A stretch of 64,000 nucleotides of DNA from Lysinibacillus sphaericus (lineage in GTDB: Bacteria > Bacillota > Bacilli > Bacillales_A > Planococcaceae), in contig NZ_SADV01000008.1 in NCBI RefSeq assembly GCF_006864135.1, positions 1-64,000 on the forward strand. Reading direction: 5' to 3'. Below the pieces are notes generated by a model. It was not told the DNA's origin. It was given only the letters and a program-made list of their open reading frames with translations, and ran no database searches. The translations under genes and the position numbers were made by a program. Shown here one piece after another: positions 6,867 through 15,417 of this stretch; the stretch's first letter is position 1, and each line of letters starts with the position of its first letter.

Positions 6867-6908
6867 TTACTTCGAATCATCCATCTTCAGAACAGCCATG
6901 AATGCTTC
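6867..6908. other. Putative att core within the lepA 3' end
   Basis: The final 42 bp of lepA, duplicated at 1387-1428. The stop codon is preserved, as expected for integration into a gene's 3' end without loss of function. Confidence 0.5.
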
Positions 6909-8693
6909 TTGTGGTACTTCGACTGAACCTACTTGTTTCATACGTTTTTTACCTTCTTTTTGTTTATCAAGAAGTTTTCGTTTACGAGAAATATCCCCAC
7001 CGTAACATTTCGCTAATACGTTTTTACGCATAGCTTTAATTGTTGAGCGTGCCACAATTTTTTGGCCAACTGCTGCTTGAATTGGCACTTCAAATTGTTG
7101 ACGTGGGATTAATTCTTTTAATTTTTCAACGATGACTTTACCGCGCTCGTATGCAAAGTCACGGTGTACGATGAAGCTTAGTGCATCGACTTGCTCACCA
7201 TTTAATAAGATATCCATCTTCACTAGTTTTGAAGTCTGATAACCAATGAGTTCATAGTCAAATGAAGCATAGCCCTTCGTATTTGATTTTAAATAATCAA
7301 AGAAGTCATAAACGATTTCTGATAACGGCATTTCATAAATAATGCTGACACGTGTTGTATCAATATAATCCATTGTCATAAAATTACCGCGCTTTAATTG
7401 ACAAAGCTCCATAACAGCTCCTACATAATCGTTTGGTACCATAATTGTAGCTTTTACATATGGTTCTTCCACATAATCAATTTTTTGAGGATCTGGCATA
7501 AATGAAGGGTTGTCAACCTTCACTGTAGAGCCATCCGTCATTTGAACATTGTAAATTACAGAAGGCGCTGTTGTGATTAGATCAATGTTAAACTCACGCT
7601 CAATACGCTCTTGAATGATCTCCATGTGTAAAAGCCCTAAGAAGCCACAGCGGAAACCAAATCCTAATGCTTGTGATGTCTCTGGCTCATATTGAAGTGC
7701 AGAGTCATTAAGTTCTAATTTTTCTAACGCTTCACGTAAGTCATTATATTTCGCTGTATCGATTGGATATAATCCGCAGTATACCATTGGATTTAAACGG
7801 CGATAACCTGCTAATGGCCCATCTGCTGGGCGATTCGCAAATGTAACTGTATCCCCCACACGAGTATCACCTACATTTTTAATAGACGCTGTTAAGTAAC
7901 CTACGTCACCGACTGTTAATTCAGCTTGTGGTACAACTTTCGGTGTGTGTATACCAACTTCAATAACTTCAAATTCTGCTCCAGTAGCCATCATACGAAT
8001 TTTATCGCCAGGTTTTACTGTACCATTCATGATTCGAATGGAAATAATAACACCTTTGTAAGCATCGTAAACAGAGTCAAAAATAAGGGCTTGTAACGGT
8101 GCTTCCGGATCACCAGTCGGTGCAGGCACTTTCTCTACAATTTGTTCTAAAATATCTTCAATCCCGATACCGGCTTTAGCAGAAGCTAAAACCGCTTCAG
8201 AAGCATCTAACCCGATTACGTCTTCAACTTCTTGACGTACACGTTCTGGATCTGCTGCTGGTAAATCAATTTTATTGATAACAGGTAAAATTTCTAAGTC
8301 GTTATCAAGCGCTAAGTATACATTTGCTAGTGTTTGTGCTTCAATACCTTGCGCTGCATCGACAACTAAAATTGCACCCTCACAAGCAGCTAGACTACGT
8401 GATACTTCATATGTGAAATCGACGTGTCCTGGTGTGTCGATTAAATGGAATATATACACTTCACCATCTTTAGCTTCATACTTTAATTGGACTGCATTTA
8501 ATTTAATCGTAATGCCTCGCTCACGCTCTAAATCCATTGAGTCGAGTAGCTGTGCTTTCATTTCACGAGATGTTAGTGATTTCGTTTGCTCTAAAATACG
8601 GTCAGCTAGCGTTGATTTCCCGTGGTCAATATGTGCAATAATAGAGAAATTTCGTATATTCTCTTGTCTTTTTAAACGTGCTTCTCGGTTCAT
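6867..8693 (-). CDS. lepA: Elongation factor 4 (LepA), back-translocating GTPase
   Basis: 608 residues, full length for the family. It is a ribosome-associated translational GTPase. The G1 motif is AHIDHGKST, preceded by RNFSIIAH; G3 is DTPGHVDF and G4 is NKIDLP. The characteristic EF4 C-terminal domain includes [10 protein letters not shown] and the basic segment near the end ([24 protein letters not shown]). The start is the ATG at 8693, which has AGGAG eight bases upstream; the GTG at 8702 overlaps that site. Its 3' end is used as an integration site by the elements to the left, without changing the stop codon. Confidence 0.98.
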   Translation of the reverse strand: MNREARLKRQENIRNFSIIAHIDHGKSTLADRILEQTKSLTSREMKAQLLDSMDLERERGITIKLNAVQLKYEAKDGEVYIFHLIDTPGHVDFTYEVSRSLAACEGAILVVDAAQGIEAQTLANVYLALDNDLEILPVINKIDLPAADPERVRQEVEDVIGLDASEAVLASAKAGIGIEDILEQIVEKVPAPTGDPEAPLQALIFDSVYDAYKGVIISIRIMNGTVKPGDKIRMMATGAEFEVIEVGIHTPKVVPQAELTVGDVGYLTASIKNVGDTRVGDTVTFANRPADGPLAGYRRLNPMVYCGLYPIDTAKYNDLREALEKLELNDSALQYEPETSQALGFGFRCGFLGLLHMEIIQERIEREFNIDLITTAPSVIYNVQMTDGSTVKVDNPSFMPDPQKIDYVEEPYVKATIMVPNDYVGAVMELCQLKRGNFMTMDYIDTTRVSIIYEMPLSEIVYDFFDYLKSNTKGYASFDYELIGYQTSKLVKMDILLNGEQVDALSFIVHRDFAYERGKVIVEKLKELIPRQQFEVPIQAAVGQKIVARSTIKAMRKNVLAKCYGGDISRKRKLLDKQKEGKKRMKQVGSVEVPQEAFMAVLKMDDSK

Positions 8694-8702
8694 CTTTTCC
8701 AC

Positions 8703-9099
8703 TCCTAATTAAACTATAATGAATTATACTATGAACCTTATACAAACCACAACAACAGAACAGCATAAATGCTGTTAAATCAATAGTTATTCTAAATAGT
8801 GTGCCGTTTCCTCTGCAAAACAATGCAAAAAAGATAATAAGTTGCTAAAAATAATTTCCTATACCTTTCATAAAAAATAGCCAGCTACACCTAGAAATGG
8901 TGCACACTGGCTATTACTAAAATCAATTTGACCTGGCATAATTGCCGCTGACGCTTCGCTTTCGCGCAGAAAACATTGCCGCTGACGCTTCGCTGCCATA
9001 GGACATGGCGTCCTAGACTGAGTACCTCTATTTCAGCGGATGTTTTTGTACCGAAAACGTAGCGACAGGTACAGATGTTTGGACACCCGCTGAAAGAAG
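8703..9099. other. Intergenic: terminator plus dispersed repeat
   Basis: No gene is seen. It contains a minus-strand terminator at 8873-8917 and a copy of the intergenic repeat family at 8923-9102. Confidence 0.7.
8873..8917 (-). terminator. Minus-strand terminator hairpin
   Basis: AATAGCCAG / CTGGCTATT stem, with partial pairing of the loop arms, followed on the minus strand by TTTTTTATG. It probably ends the acyltransferase transcript after it passes through the repeat. Confidence 0.7.
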
Positions 9100-9102
9100 T
9101 TA
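8923..9102. repeat. Intergenic repeat family A, copy 1
   Basis: Shares modules with copies at 33120, 39877, 42938, 49600 and 54194: GGCATAATTGCCGCTGACGC, a GGCGTCCTAGACTGAGT variant, CCTCTATTTCAGCGGATGT and the terminal ACCCGCTGAAAGAAGTTA. Its last three bases form the stop codon of the acyltransferase gene. Confidence 0.8.
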
Positions 9103-10995
9103 TATATTTATTGTTTGTTGAATAAGGTTTGTTAACGTTTTAACACCTTTTTGTTCTAAATGCACACCGTCTGGAGCAAAAAATTCTGGATGGTTGATAG
9201 CAACCGAATGCCAATCAATCAATGTAATATTATCATGCTCTTGAGCTTTTTGTTGCAATGAAGAGTTTACATTACTTTCCCATGATCGAGGTACTCGAGT
9301 ATTCACTAAATAAATATCGGCATTGGAGAAAGCTTTAAGTAGTGAATCGATCTGATCATTGGTAAAGAAACCATTTGTGCCAAGTTGAATAATAACCGCT
9401 TTATTTGGCTCATTAAAACTAGCATAATTCGGTGCCAATTGGACAGCTTGAGAAACTTGCCGACCAATTTTTGCATCAATTGTAATGTTAGGATAGATAT
9501 TATGTAAGCTAGTAGCAATATCTATCATTAAAGAATCTCCAATAGCTAATATACCATTATAGGATTCATTAGGATTAGCAGTTGCATCATTTTCTTCTTG
9601 CTTAGGTTCTTCTTTGTCCGATTGAGGGCTAGTTTCAGTTTTTTCATGCTCAACATTCGATGAATTACTTCCCGTTGCTCCTTTTTCCGCTACGGAATCA
9701 TGATGCTTAGAAGGTTGCTCTTCACCATTTATTTTAATTTCTGTTGGCTTAGATTCTTTAGATTCCGTTTGTTCTTTTCCTATAACGCCTGTCATTCCAG
9801 TAAAAAATACTAGAAGGAATAGTGAAACAAGCACAGTAGAAATTTTTCTAGTAAACGAAAAGCTGCCCCATTTATCTTTATTAACTACAAGATATTGTCG
9901 ATAATAGGAGCGGAATCCTTCTTTCCTTATTGGCATTTCAATAAAACGATACGATAATTCTGCAATAATCAATATAAGAACTAGCTGTAAAGCAACTCGC
10001 CAGTATGCAGGATTACCTATTTCGTGAACTGGAGTACCCAACACCATGATTGGATAATGCCATAGATAAATTCCATATGATCTTGAACCGATCCAACGTA
10101 GTGGTTTCAAAGAAAGTAATTTTCCTAATATGCTAATTGGATGACAAACACACGCTATTAATATAGCTGCATTCAAACAAAATAGGAACATGCCCCCTCT
10201 ATATAAGAAAGTTTGATATTCATTTACAAAAATAATACTTAATATGAAAATACTAAAAGCAACCAAACTTATAGCATTTAGTTTATTGACATGGTCAGTA
10301 GATAGTTTTTGAGAAGATAGTCTTTTCATCGGCCAAACGAGAGCTAGCCAGCAGCCTATAAGTAATTCAAAGGAACGTGTATCTGTCCCGTAATATATAC
10401 GACTAGGATCAGCTCCTGGCTCATACAGTATACCCATTAACACAGCGGAACATAATGCACCGATAAAGATAAAAATGGCTAATTTACTCTGTTTTTTTAC
10501 AAGATAAAGCCCTAGCATTAACAGAATTGGCCAAATAAGATAAAATTGTTCTTCAATTGCTAAAGACCATAAATTTTTTATAGGTGAAGGGGATCCAAAA
10601 CTATCAAAATACGAGAGCTTATGAAAAATGAACCACCAATTACTTGAATAAAAAATAGAGGATATTGCATCTCCGCGCAATGTATGGAGAAGCTCCTTAT
10701 GAAATAAGGTAGCCCAAGCGAATGAAGTAATAATCATTACATACGCAGCAGGTAGTAGGCGTCGAAATCGCCCAATCCAAAATTCTCCTAGACCTACTTT
10801 TAATCGGTTTCCTTTTAAAGGTAAAATAGTAGAAGTTATTAAGTAACCCGATAAAACAAAAAAGATATCAACTCCTAGGAACCCTCCACTGGCCCATTTG
10901 AAGTTAAAATGATAAGCTATCACAGCTAGTACTGCTAAAGCTCGAATCCCATCTATTCCAGGGATATAACGATGATTGACTGTCTTGCCTGACAT
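9100..10995 (-). CDS. OatA-like O-acyltransferase (acyltransferase_3 plus SGNH domain)
   Basis: 631 residues in two parts. Residues 1-370 form the acyltransferase_3 membrane domain, opening with GIDGIRALAVLAVIAYHF and followed by GGFLGVDIFFVLSGYLIT, with about ten membrane helices. After a membrane helix (about 385-405) and a charged Ser/Glu/Lys-rich linker comes an extracellular SGNH-like domain: AIGDSLMID (block I Ser), QLGTNGFF (block III Asn) and DGVHL (block V Asp/His). This architecture is that of OatA/YrhL proteins, which acetylate cell-wall muramic acid or surface polymers; the substrate cannot be told. It stands alone, and its stop codon lies at the end of an intergenic repeat. Confidence 0.92.
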   Translation of the reverse strand: MSGKTVNHRYIPGIDGIRALAVLAVIAYHFNFKWASGGFLGVDIFFVLSGYLITSTILPLKGNRLKVGLGEFWIGRFRRLLPAAYVMIITSFAWATLFHKELLHTLRGDAISSIFYSSNWWFIFHKLSYFDSFGSPSPIKNLWSLAIEEQFYLIWPILLMLGLYLVKKQSKLAIFIFIGALCSAVLMGILYEPGADPSRIYYGTDTRSFELLIGCWLALVWPMKRLSSQKLSTDHVNKLNAISLVAFSIFILSIIFVNEYQTFLYRGGMFLFCLNAAILIACVCHPISILGKLLSLKPLRWIGSRSYGIYLWHYPIMVLGTPVHEIGNPAYWRVALQLVLILIIAELSYRFIEMPIRKEGFRSYYRQYLVVNKDKWGSFSFTRKISTVLVSLFLLVFFTGMTGVIGKEQTESKESKPTEIKINGEEQPSKHHDSVAEKGATGSNSSNVEHEKTETSPQSDKEEPKQEENDATANPNESYNGILAIGDSLMIDIATSLHNIYPNITIDAKIGRQVSQAVQLAPNYASFNEPNKAVIIQLGTNGFFTNDQIDSLLKAFSNADIYLVNTRVPRSWESNVNSSLQQKAQEHDNITLIDWHSVAINHPEFFAPDGVHLEQKGVKTLTNLIQQTINI

Positions 10996-11239
10996 AAAAT
11001 TCCTTCCTCTTCTTCCGATAATCTACAAACTTTTAGTGTGAAAATTAGTATTAAGTCGTCAATATCGTCCCCTTTTAACTACTGATTCGGTGCATTCACT
11101 TATATAAATGACGGATGAGTATTTATAAAAGTTTACTTTTTTATCACATAAACAACATTGAAAATAACTTCTCATATGTATAGTTGTCCTTCATCCTTAT
11201 AAAATAAAGGTTAATCTTATTCATATTTTATCCATCAAA
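10996..11239. other. AT-rich intergenic upstream of the acyltransferase
   Basis: I see no gene. The stretch is the promoter side of the acyltransferase; the ATG at 10995 has GGAAGGAATTTT upstream. Confidence 0.5.
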
Positions 11240-11267
11240 AAAGCATCTCCAAAATGGTAGATGCTTT
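11240..11267 (+). terminator. Hairpin in the spoIIP-acyltransferase intergenic region
   Basis: Perfect stem AAAGCATCT / AGATGCTTT with a 10-nt loop, without an obvious partner gene. From 11268 to 11479 I see nothing further that is convincing. Confidence 0.5.
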
Positions 11268-11479
11268 AAAAGCGTATTTCGCCTATTGCATATGCCGCTT
11301 CACTTTTACAACTCATCGTCAAATCTTTATGTGCTGACTCGAAAATTATAAGGCAAGAAATGAATAATTAAAAGGCTTAATCACTATTTTTCCTTAAATA
11401 AATTCCTGGTATTTTTTACTAACAATCATTCAATTTTCATACTTTGTCCAAAATGTAATGAAGTGCAATATATCAATAA

Positions 11480-11517
11480 AAAATTGGCAAAAAGAAGAAT
11501 GCTTTTTCGCCAATTTT
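11480..11517 (-). terminator. spoIIP terminator
   Basis: Stem AAAATTGGCAAAAAG / CTTTTTCGCCAATTTT with one mismatch, followed on the minus strand by a T-rich tract (TTTTTATTGATA). It lies 18 bp beyond the spoIIP stop. Confidence 0.75.
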
Positions 11518-11534
11518 AATAATCTATTTATTTT

Positions 11535-12431
11535 TTATTCTTGTTTTCCTGTAATAAAGGATTTTGATATAGCTTTTCCTATTACAGCAATCGTACGATT
11601 CAATTCTACTTCTGTATTGTCAATTCCACCTAGTTCGATTAATATCATTTCTTTTGTTAAATCTTGATTATAACGTCCATCTACATTGTCACCACTTTTT
11701 GATATAACACCTCTAGAAATTTTTGGCACAATTCCATTCATAGCAGCAGATAGACTTTCTGCATAAGCAGTATTCCATCTATAATTCTTATGCTCTGCAC
11801 CAATAACAATCGCAATCCGTGCATAGGACTCATTATTATATGTTAAAGTTGTCGCATCTCTCTTGGCAGAATCTCGATGCAAATCAATAACTAAATCGTA
11901 CGATTGCTCTTGTAAACGTTTTGCTAAATAAGGACGTACAAAGTTGTAAGAATACGGAAAAGTTTTCCCCTTAAGTTTTAGTTCCTTCATAACATCCACA
12001 TCTAAAACGTCGGTTTGTATACCATTCGTACTAAAATGCTTAGAAATAGTATCTTTTAATTGATAAATATTCGTTTTTTCATCATAAACGGCGGCTTTCC
12101 CGCTAGCAGCTTTCACTATTGGTTGATATGATTCCTGTGAATGCGTAAATAATAACAATACTTTAAATGGGTTTTTTGTTTGATCTTGTGTTTGATCTTT
12201 TGTTTCTTCTTTTGTTTCTTCTTTTGTTTCTTCTTTTGTTTCCTTTTTTGTCTGCTCCAGTGCACTTTGTTCAGCTAAATTAGTAGCGGCATACACGACT
12301 TGTTTATCCTCTGGTTCTTTAATCGGAGTCGATGCTTGCTTGTTGAACGGAAGTTGCCCAGCAATGACAGGTAATACGAAGAAGAACAATAATAAACCAA
12401 ATGACCACTGTAGTTTTTTTAGCAAAGTCAC
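11535..12431 (-). CDS. spoIIP: Stage II sporulation protein P (SpoIIP), engulfment peptidoglycan hydrolase
   Basis: 298 residues. It has an N-terminal membrane anchor (WSFGLLLFFFVLPVIAGQLP), an extracytoplasmic linker with tandem Lys-Glu-Glu-Thr repeats (about residues 64-88) and the SpoIIP amidase/endopeptidase domain starting VLLLFTHSQESY, which carries the catalytic His. DLVIDLHRDSAKR and MILIELGGIDNT supply the further metal-site residues. In the SpoIIDMP complex it strips stem peptides during engulfment. The start is a GTG at 12431 in GGAGGAGGGT context; the TTG two codons later is also possible. It follows gpr, as in Bacillus. The 12-bp tandem repeats are open to slippage. Confidence 0.95.
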   Translation of the reverse strand: MTLLKKLQWSFGLLLFFFVLPVIAGQLPFNKQASTPIKEPEDKQVVYAATNLAEQSALEQTKKETKEETKEETKEETKDQTQDQTKNPFKVLLLFTHSQESYQPIVKAASGKAAVYDEKTNIYQLKDTISKHFSTNGIQTDVLDVDVMKELKLKGKTFPYSYNFVRPYLAKRLQEQSYDLVIDLHRDSAKRDATTLTYNNESYARIAIVIGAEHKNYRWNTAYAESLSAAMNGIVPKISRGVISKSGDNVDGRYNQDLTKEMILIELGGIDNTEVELNRTIAVIGKAISKSFITGKQE

Positions 12432-12483
12432 ACCCTCCTCCCCTTATCGTATGGAGGGGATGTGTCTTTTAGAACGAAAAAAA

Positions 12484-13500
12484 TTATAGATTATTAGCCC
12501 ATTTCATAAGCATAGATGACACGAGTTTTGCATACTTGTCTACCCAATAATCAGCTTCCTTTGGCGTAACCATCAGCTGTGTATGCGAGCCTGCGAAAGT
12601 CTCAGCAAATAATTGCTGACGCTCTTCTTTAGACCATGTAGCCCATTCGCCAAAAATCGGCTGTACTAAAGACATATCTAGTTCTTTATTTATATCTGGT
12701 TGCCAAGACGACAATGACAATTTTGATGAAGGTTTACTCCGCTCTGCCACCCGTGCAGCTATAGAACGTAGCATTACTTCTACAGCATCCGCAATTAATA
12801 CAGGTGCATCAACTACTGTTGGGATACCAATTGCGGTAACAGGAATGCCAAGCATCTCATATGAAATTTCCTTACGGTGATTTCCTACACCTGAACCAGG
12901 GTGTATCCCTGTATCCGTTAATTGAATTGTTTTACATAAGCGATCACTAGCTCTCGTTGCAAGTGCGTCTACAACAATAATTAATTTAGGATTAAGACGC
13001 TCTGCCAACGCCGCTACAAATTCACCAGTCTCGTATCCTGTTTGCCCCGTTACACCAGGCGCATACATGACGAATTTTTCATCTATTACATCTAAACTAT
13101 GCAAATGATCAATAAGATACGGTCCTATAGCATCTGGTGTAATTGTCCGATTCCCTAAACCAATAATTAAAATTTTGTCATCTTCTTTCCATGACATGGA
13201 TTCATGCATTTTTTTGAAATTCACAAGCAATTCTTTCTCAAGCTGCTCAAAGCCATCCTGATCTTCTAACGTCAAAGTAGGAACAGAAAGAGTAATGTAC
13301 TTCCCTTTCTTCTTCCCGATTTGCTTCTCACCTTCGGCATCAACGAGCACATCAGTGATTTTTACCCGACCAGCACTCTGATCTTCAATTTGAATACCAC
13401 TCGATTCTTTAAGTGTATCTTTTTGCTCTTTCGTTTGATGTAAAACAACCTCTTCAGACTCATCAATCAAATCCGTGCGTTGCCAATTAAAATTTTGCAT
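12484..13500 (-). CDS. gpr: Germination protease Gpr
   Basis: 338 residues, family A25. It is made as a zymogen in the forespore and degrades small acid-soluble spore proteins at germination. The N-terminal pro-segment includes RTDLIDESEEV. The core has IIGLGNRTITPDAIGP, MYAPGVTGQTGYET, VVDALATR and HPGSGVGNHRKEIS, all conserved in Gpr. The chosen start is the ATG at 13500 with GAGGTG six bases upstream; the GTG at 13509 overlaps this site. It lies just upstream of spoIIP on the same strand and divergent from rpsT, as in Bacillus. A candidate sigma-G promoter lies directly upstream. Confidence 0.97.
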   Translation of the reverse strand: MQNFNWQRTDLIDESEEVVLHQTKEQKDTLKESSGIQIEDQSAGRVKITDVLVDAEGEKQIGKKKGKYITLSVPTLTLEDQDGFEQLEKELLVNFKKMHESMSWKEDDKILIIGLGNRTITPDAIGPYLIDHLHSLDVIDEKFVMYAPGVTGQTGYETGEFVAALAERLNPKLIIVVDALATRASDRLCKTIQLTDTGIHPGSGVGNHRKEISYEMLGIPVTAIGIPTVVDAPVLIADAVEVMLRSIAARVAERSKPSSKLSLSSWQPDINKELDMSLVQPIFGEWATWSKEERQQLFAETFAGSHTQLMVTPKEADYWVDKYAKLVSSMLMKWANNL

Positions 13501-13517
13501 ACAGTTCACCTCAACTG

Positions 13518-13547
13518 TAGTTTGTTCAAACTGTCAAGTAAATATTC
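13518..13547 (-). promoter_or_regulatory. Candidate sigma-G promoter of gpr
   Basis: On the minus strand GAATA (13547-13543), an 18-bp spacer, then CAAACTA (13524-13518), close to the forespore consensus GNATR-N18-CATNNTA. It would leave a very short leader that still contains the ribosome binding site. Match by eye only. Confidence 0.4.
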
Positions 13548-13603
13548 TTTGCATTTATCTATTGCAATTTGTCCTAGCGTTTGTTAAAATGATTTTTGTT
13601 GTA

Positions 13604-13634
13604 TTGACACAAGAAATCAATGAGAAGATATCAT
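13604..13634 (+). promoter_or_regulatory. Candidate sigma-A promoter of rpsT
   Basis: TTGACA at 13604-13609, and TATCAT at 13629-13634 (19-bp spacer), 28 bp upstream of the S20 start. The spacing is slightly long, so moderate support. Confidence 0.4.
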
Positions 13635-13662
13635 CTCGTACCTATTTTAGGAGGTGAAACAT

Positions 13663-13911
13663 ATGCCAAACATTAAATCTGCGATTAAACGCGTAAAAGT
13701 TAACGAAAAAGCTAACGCTGCTAACACTCAAGCTAAATCTGCAATGCGTACTACAGTGAAAAAAGCTGAGAACGCTGTTGCTGCTAAAGCTGAAAACGCT
13801 CAAGAACTTTTACAAGCAGCTTACAAATCTTTAGATAAAGCGGCTTCAAAAGGACTTATCCACAAAAACGCGGCGGCTCGTAAAAAGTCTCGCCTTGCTA
13901 AAAAAGCGTAA
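13663..13911 (+). CDS. rpsT: 30S ribosomal protein S20
   Basis: 82 residues, very Lys/Ala-rich as expected: [20 protein letters not shown] at the start and [15 protein letters not shown] at the end. It binds 16S rRNA early in 30S assembly. The start is the ATG at 13663 with a perfect AGGAGGTG; the upstream in-frame ATG at 13654 overlaps that site. It is transcribed divergently from gpr and followed by a strong terminator, the standard Bacillus arrangement. Confidence 0.98.
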   Translation: MPNIKSAIKRVKVNEKANAANTQAKSAMRTTVKKAENAVAAKAENAQELLQAAYKSLDKAASKGLIHKNAAARKKSRLAKKA

Positions 13912-13919
13912 TTGTTATA

Positions 13920-13959
13920 AAAGATCAGTTTACTCTATTAAGAGTAGCTGATCTTTTTA
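13920..13959 (+). terminator. rpsT terminator
   Basis: AAAGATCAG...CTGATCTTTTT hairpin with an inner ACTCT / AGAGT stem, 9 bp after the rpsT stop. Confidence 0.85.
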
Positions 13960-14050
13960 ATTTACAAGAAAATTAATTACATCTTGATAAAAAGCTGCCC
14001 CCTAGTGCTTCGGACAGCTCATCAATAGATGTTATCTTACTACACAATTC

Positions 14051-15061
14051 TTAAAGCTGACGCAGTAAAAAGAGTTCTAAATAACGCTCACGATTGCCTC
14101 CTGTTGATTTCAGTTGTAAATCGACCTCTGCTAACTGATATAACGCCTTCAATAAGCTTTCCTCTGATGGACGATTACGCTGCTCAACCATCAACTTAAC
14201 ACGATAAGGATGTATTTTTAAATTTTTGGCGATTTGCTGTGGATGATAGCCCTTTTTTAATAAATAAAACACATTGGACATCGTACGTACATTTGATGCA
14301 AGCAAACCAACAAGCATAATAGGCTCTTGCTTTTGACGTAGTAAATCATGATAAATAGACAATGCCCCTACAGAATCGTTTGCAAAATAAGCATTTAACA
14401 TTTTAAAGGCATCCTGCTCTAACGTTTTTGCCACTAAATCCTCGACTAGCGTAGCAGTTATTTCACCGCCATCTCCTATATAAAGGGTTAGCTTTTCAAT
14501 TTCCATTTGCAATTGTAGCATATTCGATCCAACCATTGCGACAAGCTGCTCAATCGCATTTTGTGTAATGCTGTTGCCCTCTGCTTTAACTCTACTCTGT
14601 ATCCACACAGCTAAGTCCTGCTCTTTTGGCGTTTCGGCTTGGACTAATAATGCATGCTCCTTCATCATCTTTGTCACTTTTTTACGTTCATCCAATTTTT
14701 CATAAGGTGCGATAAAAACTGTTACTGAAAAATCAGAAGGATTAGCAAGCCATGTTTCTAAGCGTTTCATATCATGGTCAATTTTTTCTTTTCCTTTTTC
14801 AGTTGCCTTTAAAAAGGATGCGTTTTTAGCAATGATAAGCTTTCGCTCAGAGAAAAAAGGAATTGTATCAGCTTCATCTATAACGACATCTACTGGCGTT
14901 TCTTCCAAATCAAATGTTGACATCTCTATCTCTTCTTCGGGTCCTATCGCTTCTTTCAATCGTTTAACTGTTTCATCTATAAAATAGCCTTCCTCACCAA
15001 CGAGTAAATACACTGGTGAGAGCTCTCCCTTTTTAATATTATTCCAAATCGTTGCAATCAT
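14051..15061 (-). CDS. holA: DNA polymerase III delta subunit
   Basis: 336 residues. It is the clamp-loader delta subunit that opens the beta sliding clamp. SPVYLLVGEEGYFIDETV at the N terminus and the long helical C-terminal collar (LASNVRTMSNVFYLLKKGYH, QQIAKNLKIHPYRVKLM) are typical of the YqeN/HolA family. The start is the ATG at 15061 with GGAGGGAAAATT upstream; the 30-codon extension to 15151 has no such site and reads unlike the family. It ends the comE-side block and is convergent with rpsT. Confidence 0.95.
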   Translation of the reverse strand: MIATIWNNIKKGELSPVYLLVGEEGYFIDETVKRLKEAIGPEEEIEMSTFDLEETPVDVVIDEADTIPFFSERKLIIAKNASFLKATEKGKEKIDHDMKRLETWLANPSDFSVTVFIAPYEKLDERKKVTKMMKEHALLVQAETPKEQDLAVWIQSRVKAEGNSITQNAIEQLVAMVGSNMLQLQMEIEKLTLYIGDGGEITATLVEDLVAKTLEQDAFKMLNAYFANDSVGALSIYHDLLRQKQEPIMLVGLLASNVRTMSNVFYLLKKGYHPQQIAKNLKIHPYRVKLMVEQRNRPSEESLLKALYQLAEVDLQLKSTGGNRERYLELFLLRQL

Positions 15062-15226
15062 AATTTTCCCTCCATCTAGCAATACTACTAGTATACATGA
15101 TTTGAAATTCCTTTGTGACTTTGACCGAATTGTGTCGATTCTTTGCCACATGGTAAATTCTCCGTTTCGATATAGCTTTTATGAAAACGATGTCTTATAA
15201 TAAATAACAGAATTGGAGGGATAACA

Positions 15227-15364
15227 ATGAATCCATTTGAAGGAAAAAACATACAATGTCGCCGTAACGATGCAACTGATTCAGGAGTTGGCTTCGGTGT
15301 ATCATTCGGAATGTTCGCACTTATGTTTCTCATCGCGATAGTAGTAGAAGTAGCCTCTAAATAA
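15227..15364 (+). CDS. yqzM: YqzM family small membrane protein
   Basis: 45 residues: MNPFEGKNIQCRRNDATDSG, then a single membrane helix (GFGVSFGMFALMFLIAIVV) and a short tail. The RRNDA-x-DSGVGF signature and the position between holA and comEC match YqzM of Bacillus. TGGAGGG lies six bases upstream of the ATG. It is too short for most gene callers. Function unknown. Confidence 0.88.
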   Translation: MNPFEGKNIQCRRNDATDSGVGFGVSFGMFALMFLIAIVVEVASK

Positions 15365-15386
15365 TTGAATGTAATGTACTTAGAAA

Positions 15387-15417
15387 AAAAGACCTTGCTC
15401 ATTGGACAAGGTCTTTT
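15387..15417. terminator. Bidirectional terminator overlapping the comEC 3' end
   Basis: Stem AAAGACCTTG / CAAGGTCTTT with an 8-nt loop, A-rich to the left and TTTTCCC to the right. It serves yqzM on the plus strand and comEC on the minus strand; the comEC TGA stop (15399-15401) is in the loop. Confidence 0.85.

Larger units (their letters stand above)
6479..6908. repeat. 430-bp perfect direct repeat, copy 2 (right, native)
   Basis: Identical to 999-1428. Here the 43-codon ORF has its own stop on the left and the lepA tail is continuous with lepA on the right, so this copy is in native context. Confidence 0.95.

Noticed and set aside
8275..8712. 145-codon plus-strand ORF over the lepA 5' region
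   Set aside because: Antisense shadow of lepA with typical shadow composition.
15062..15151. 30-codon N-terminal extension of HolA
   Set aside because: The internal ATG at 15061 has a strong ribosome binding site, and the extension does not look like the family.
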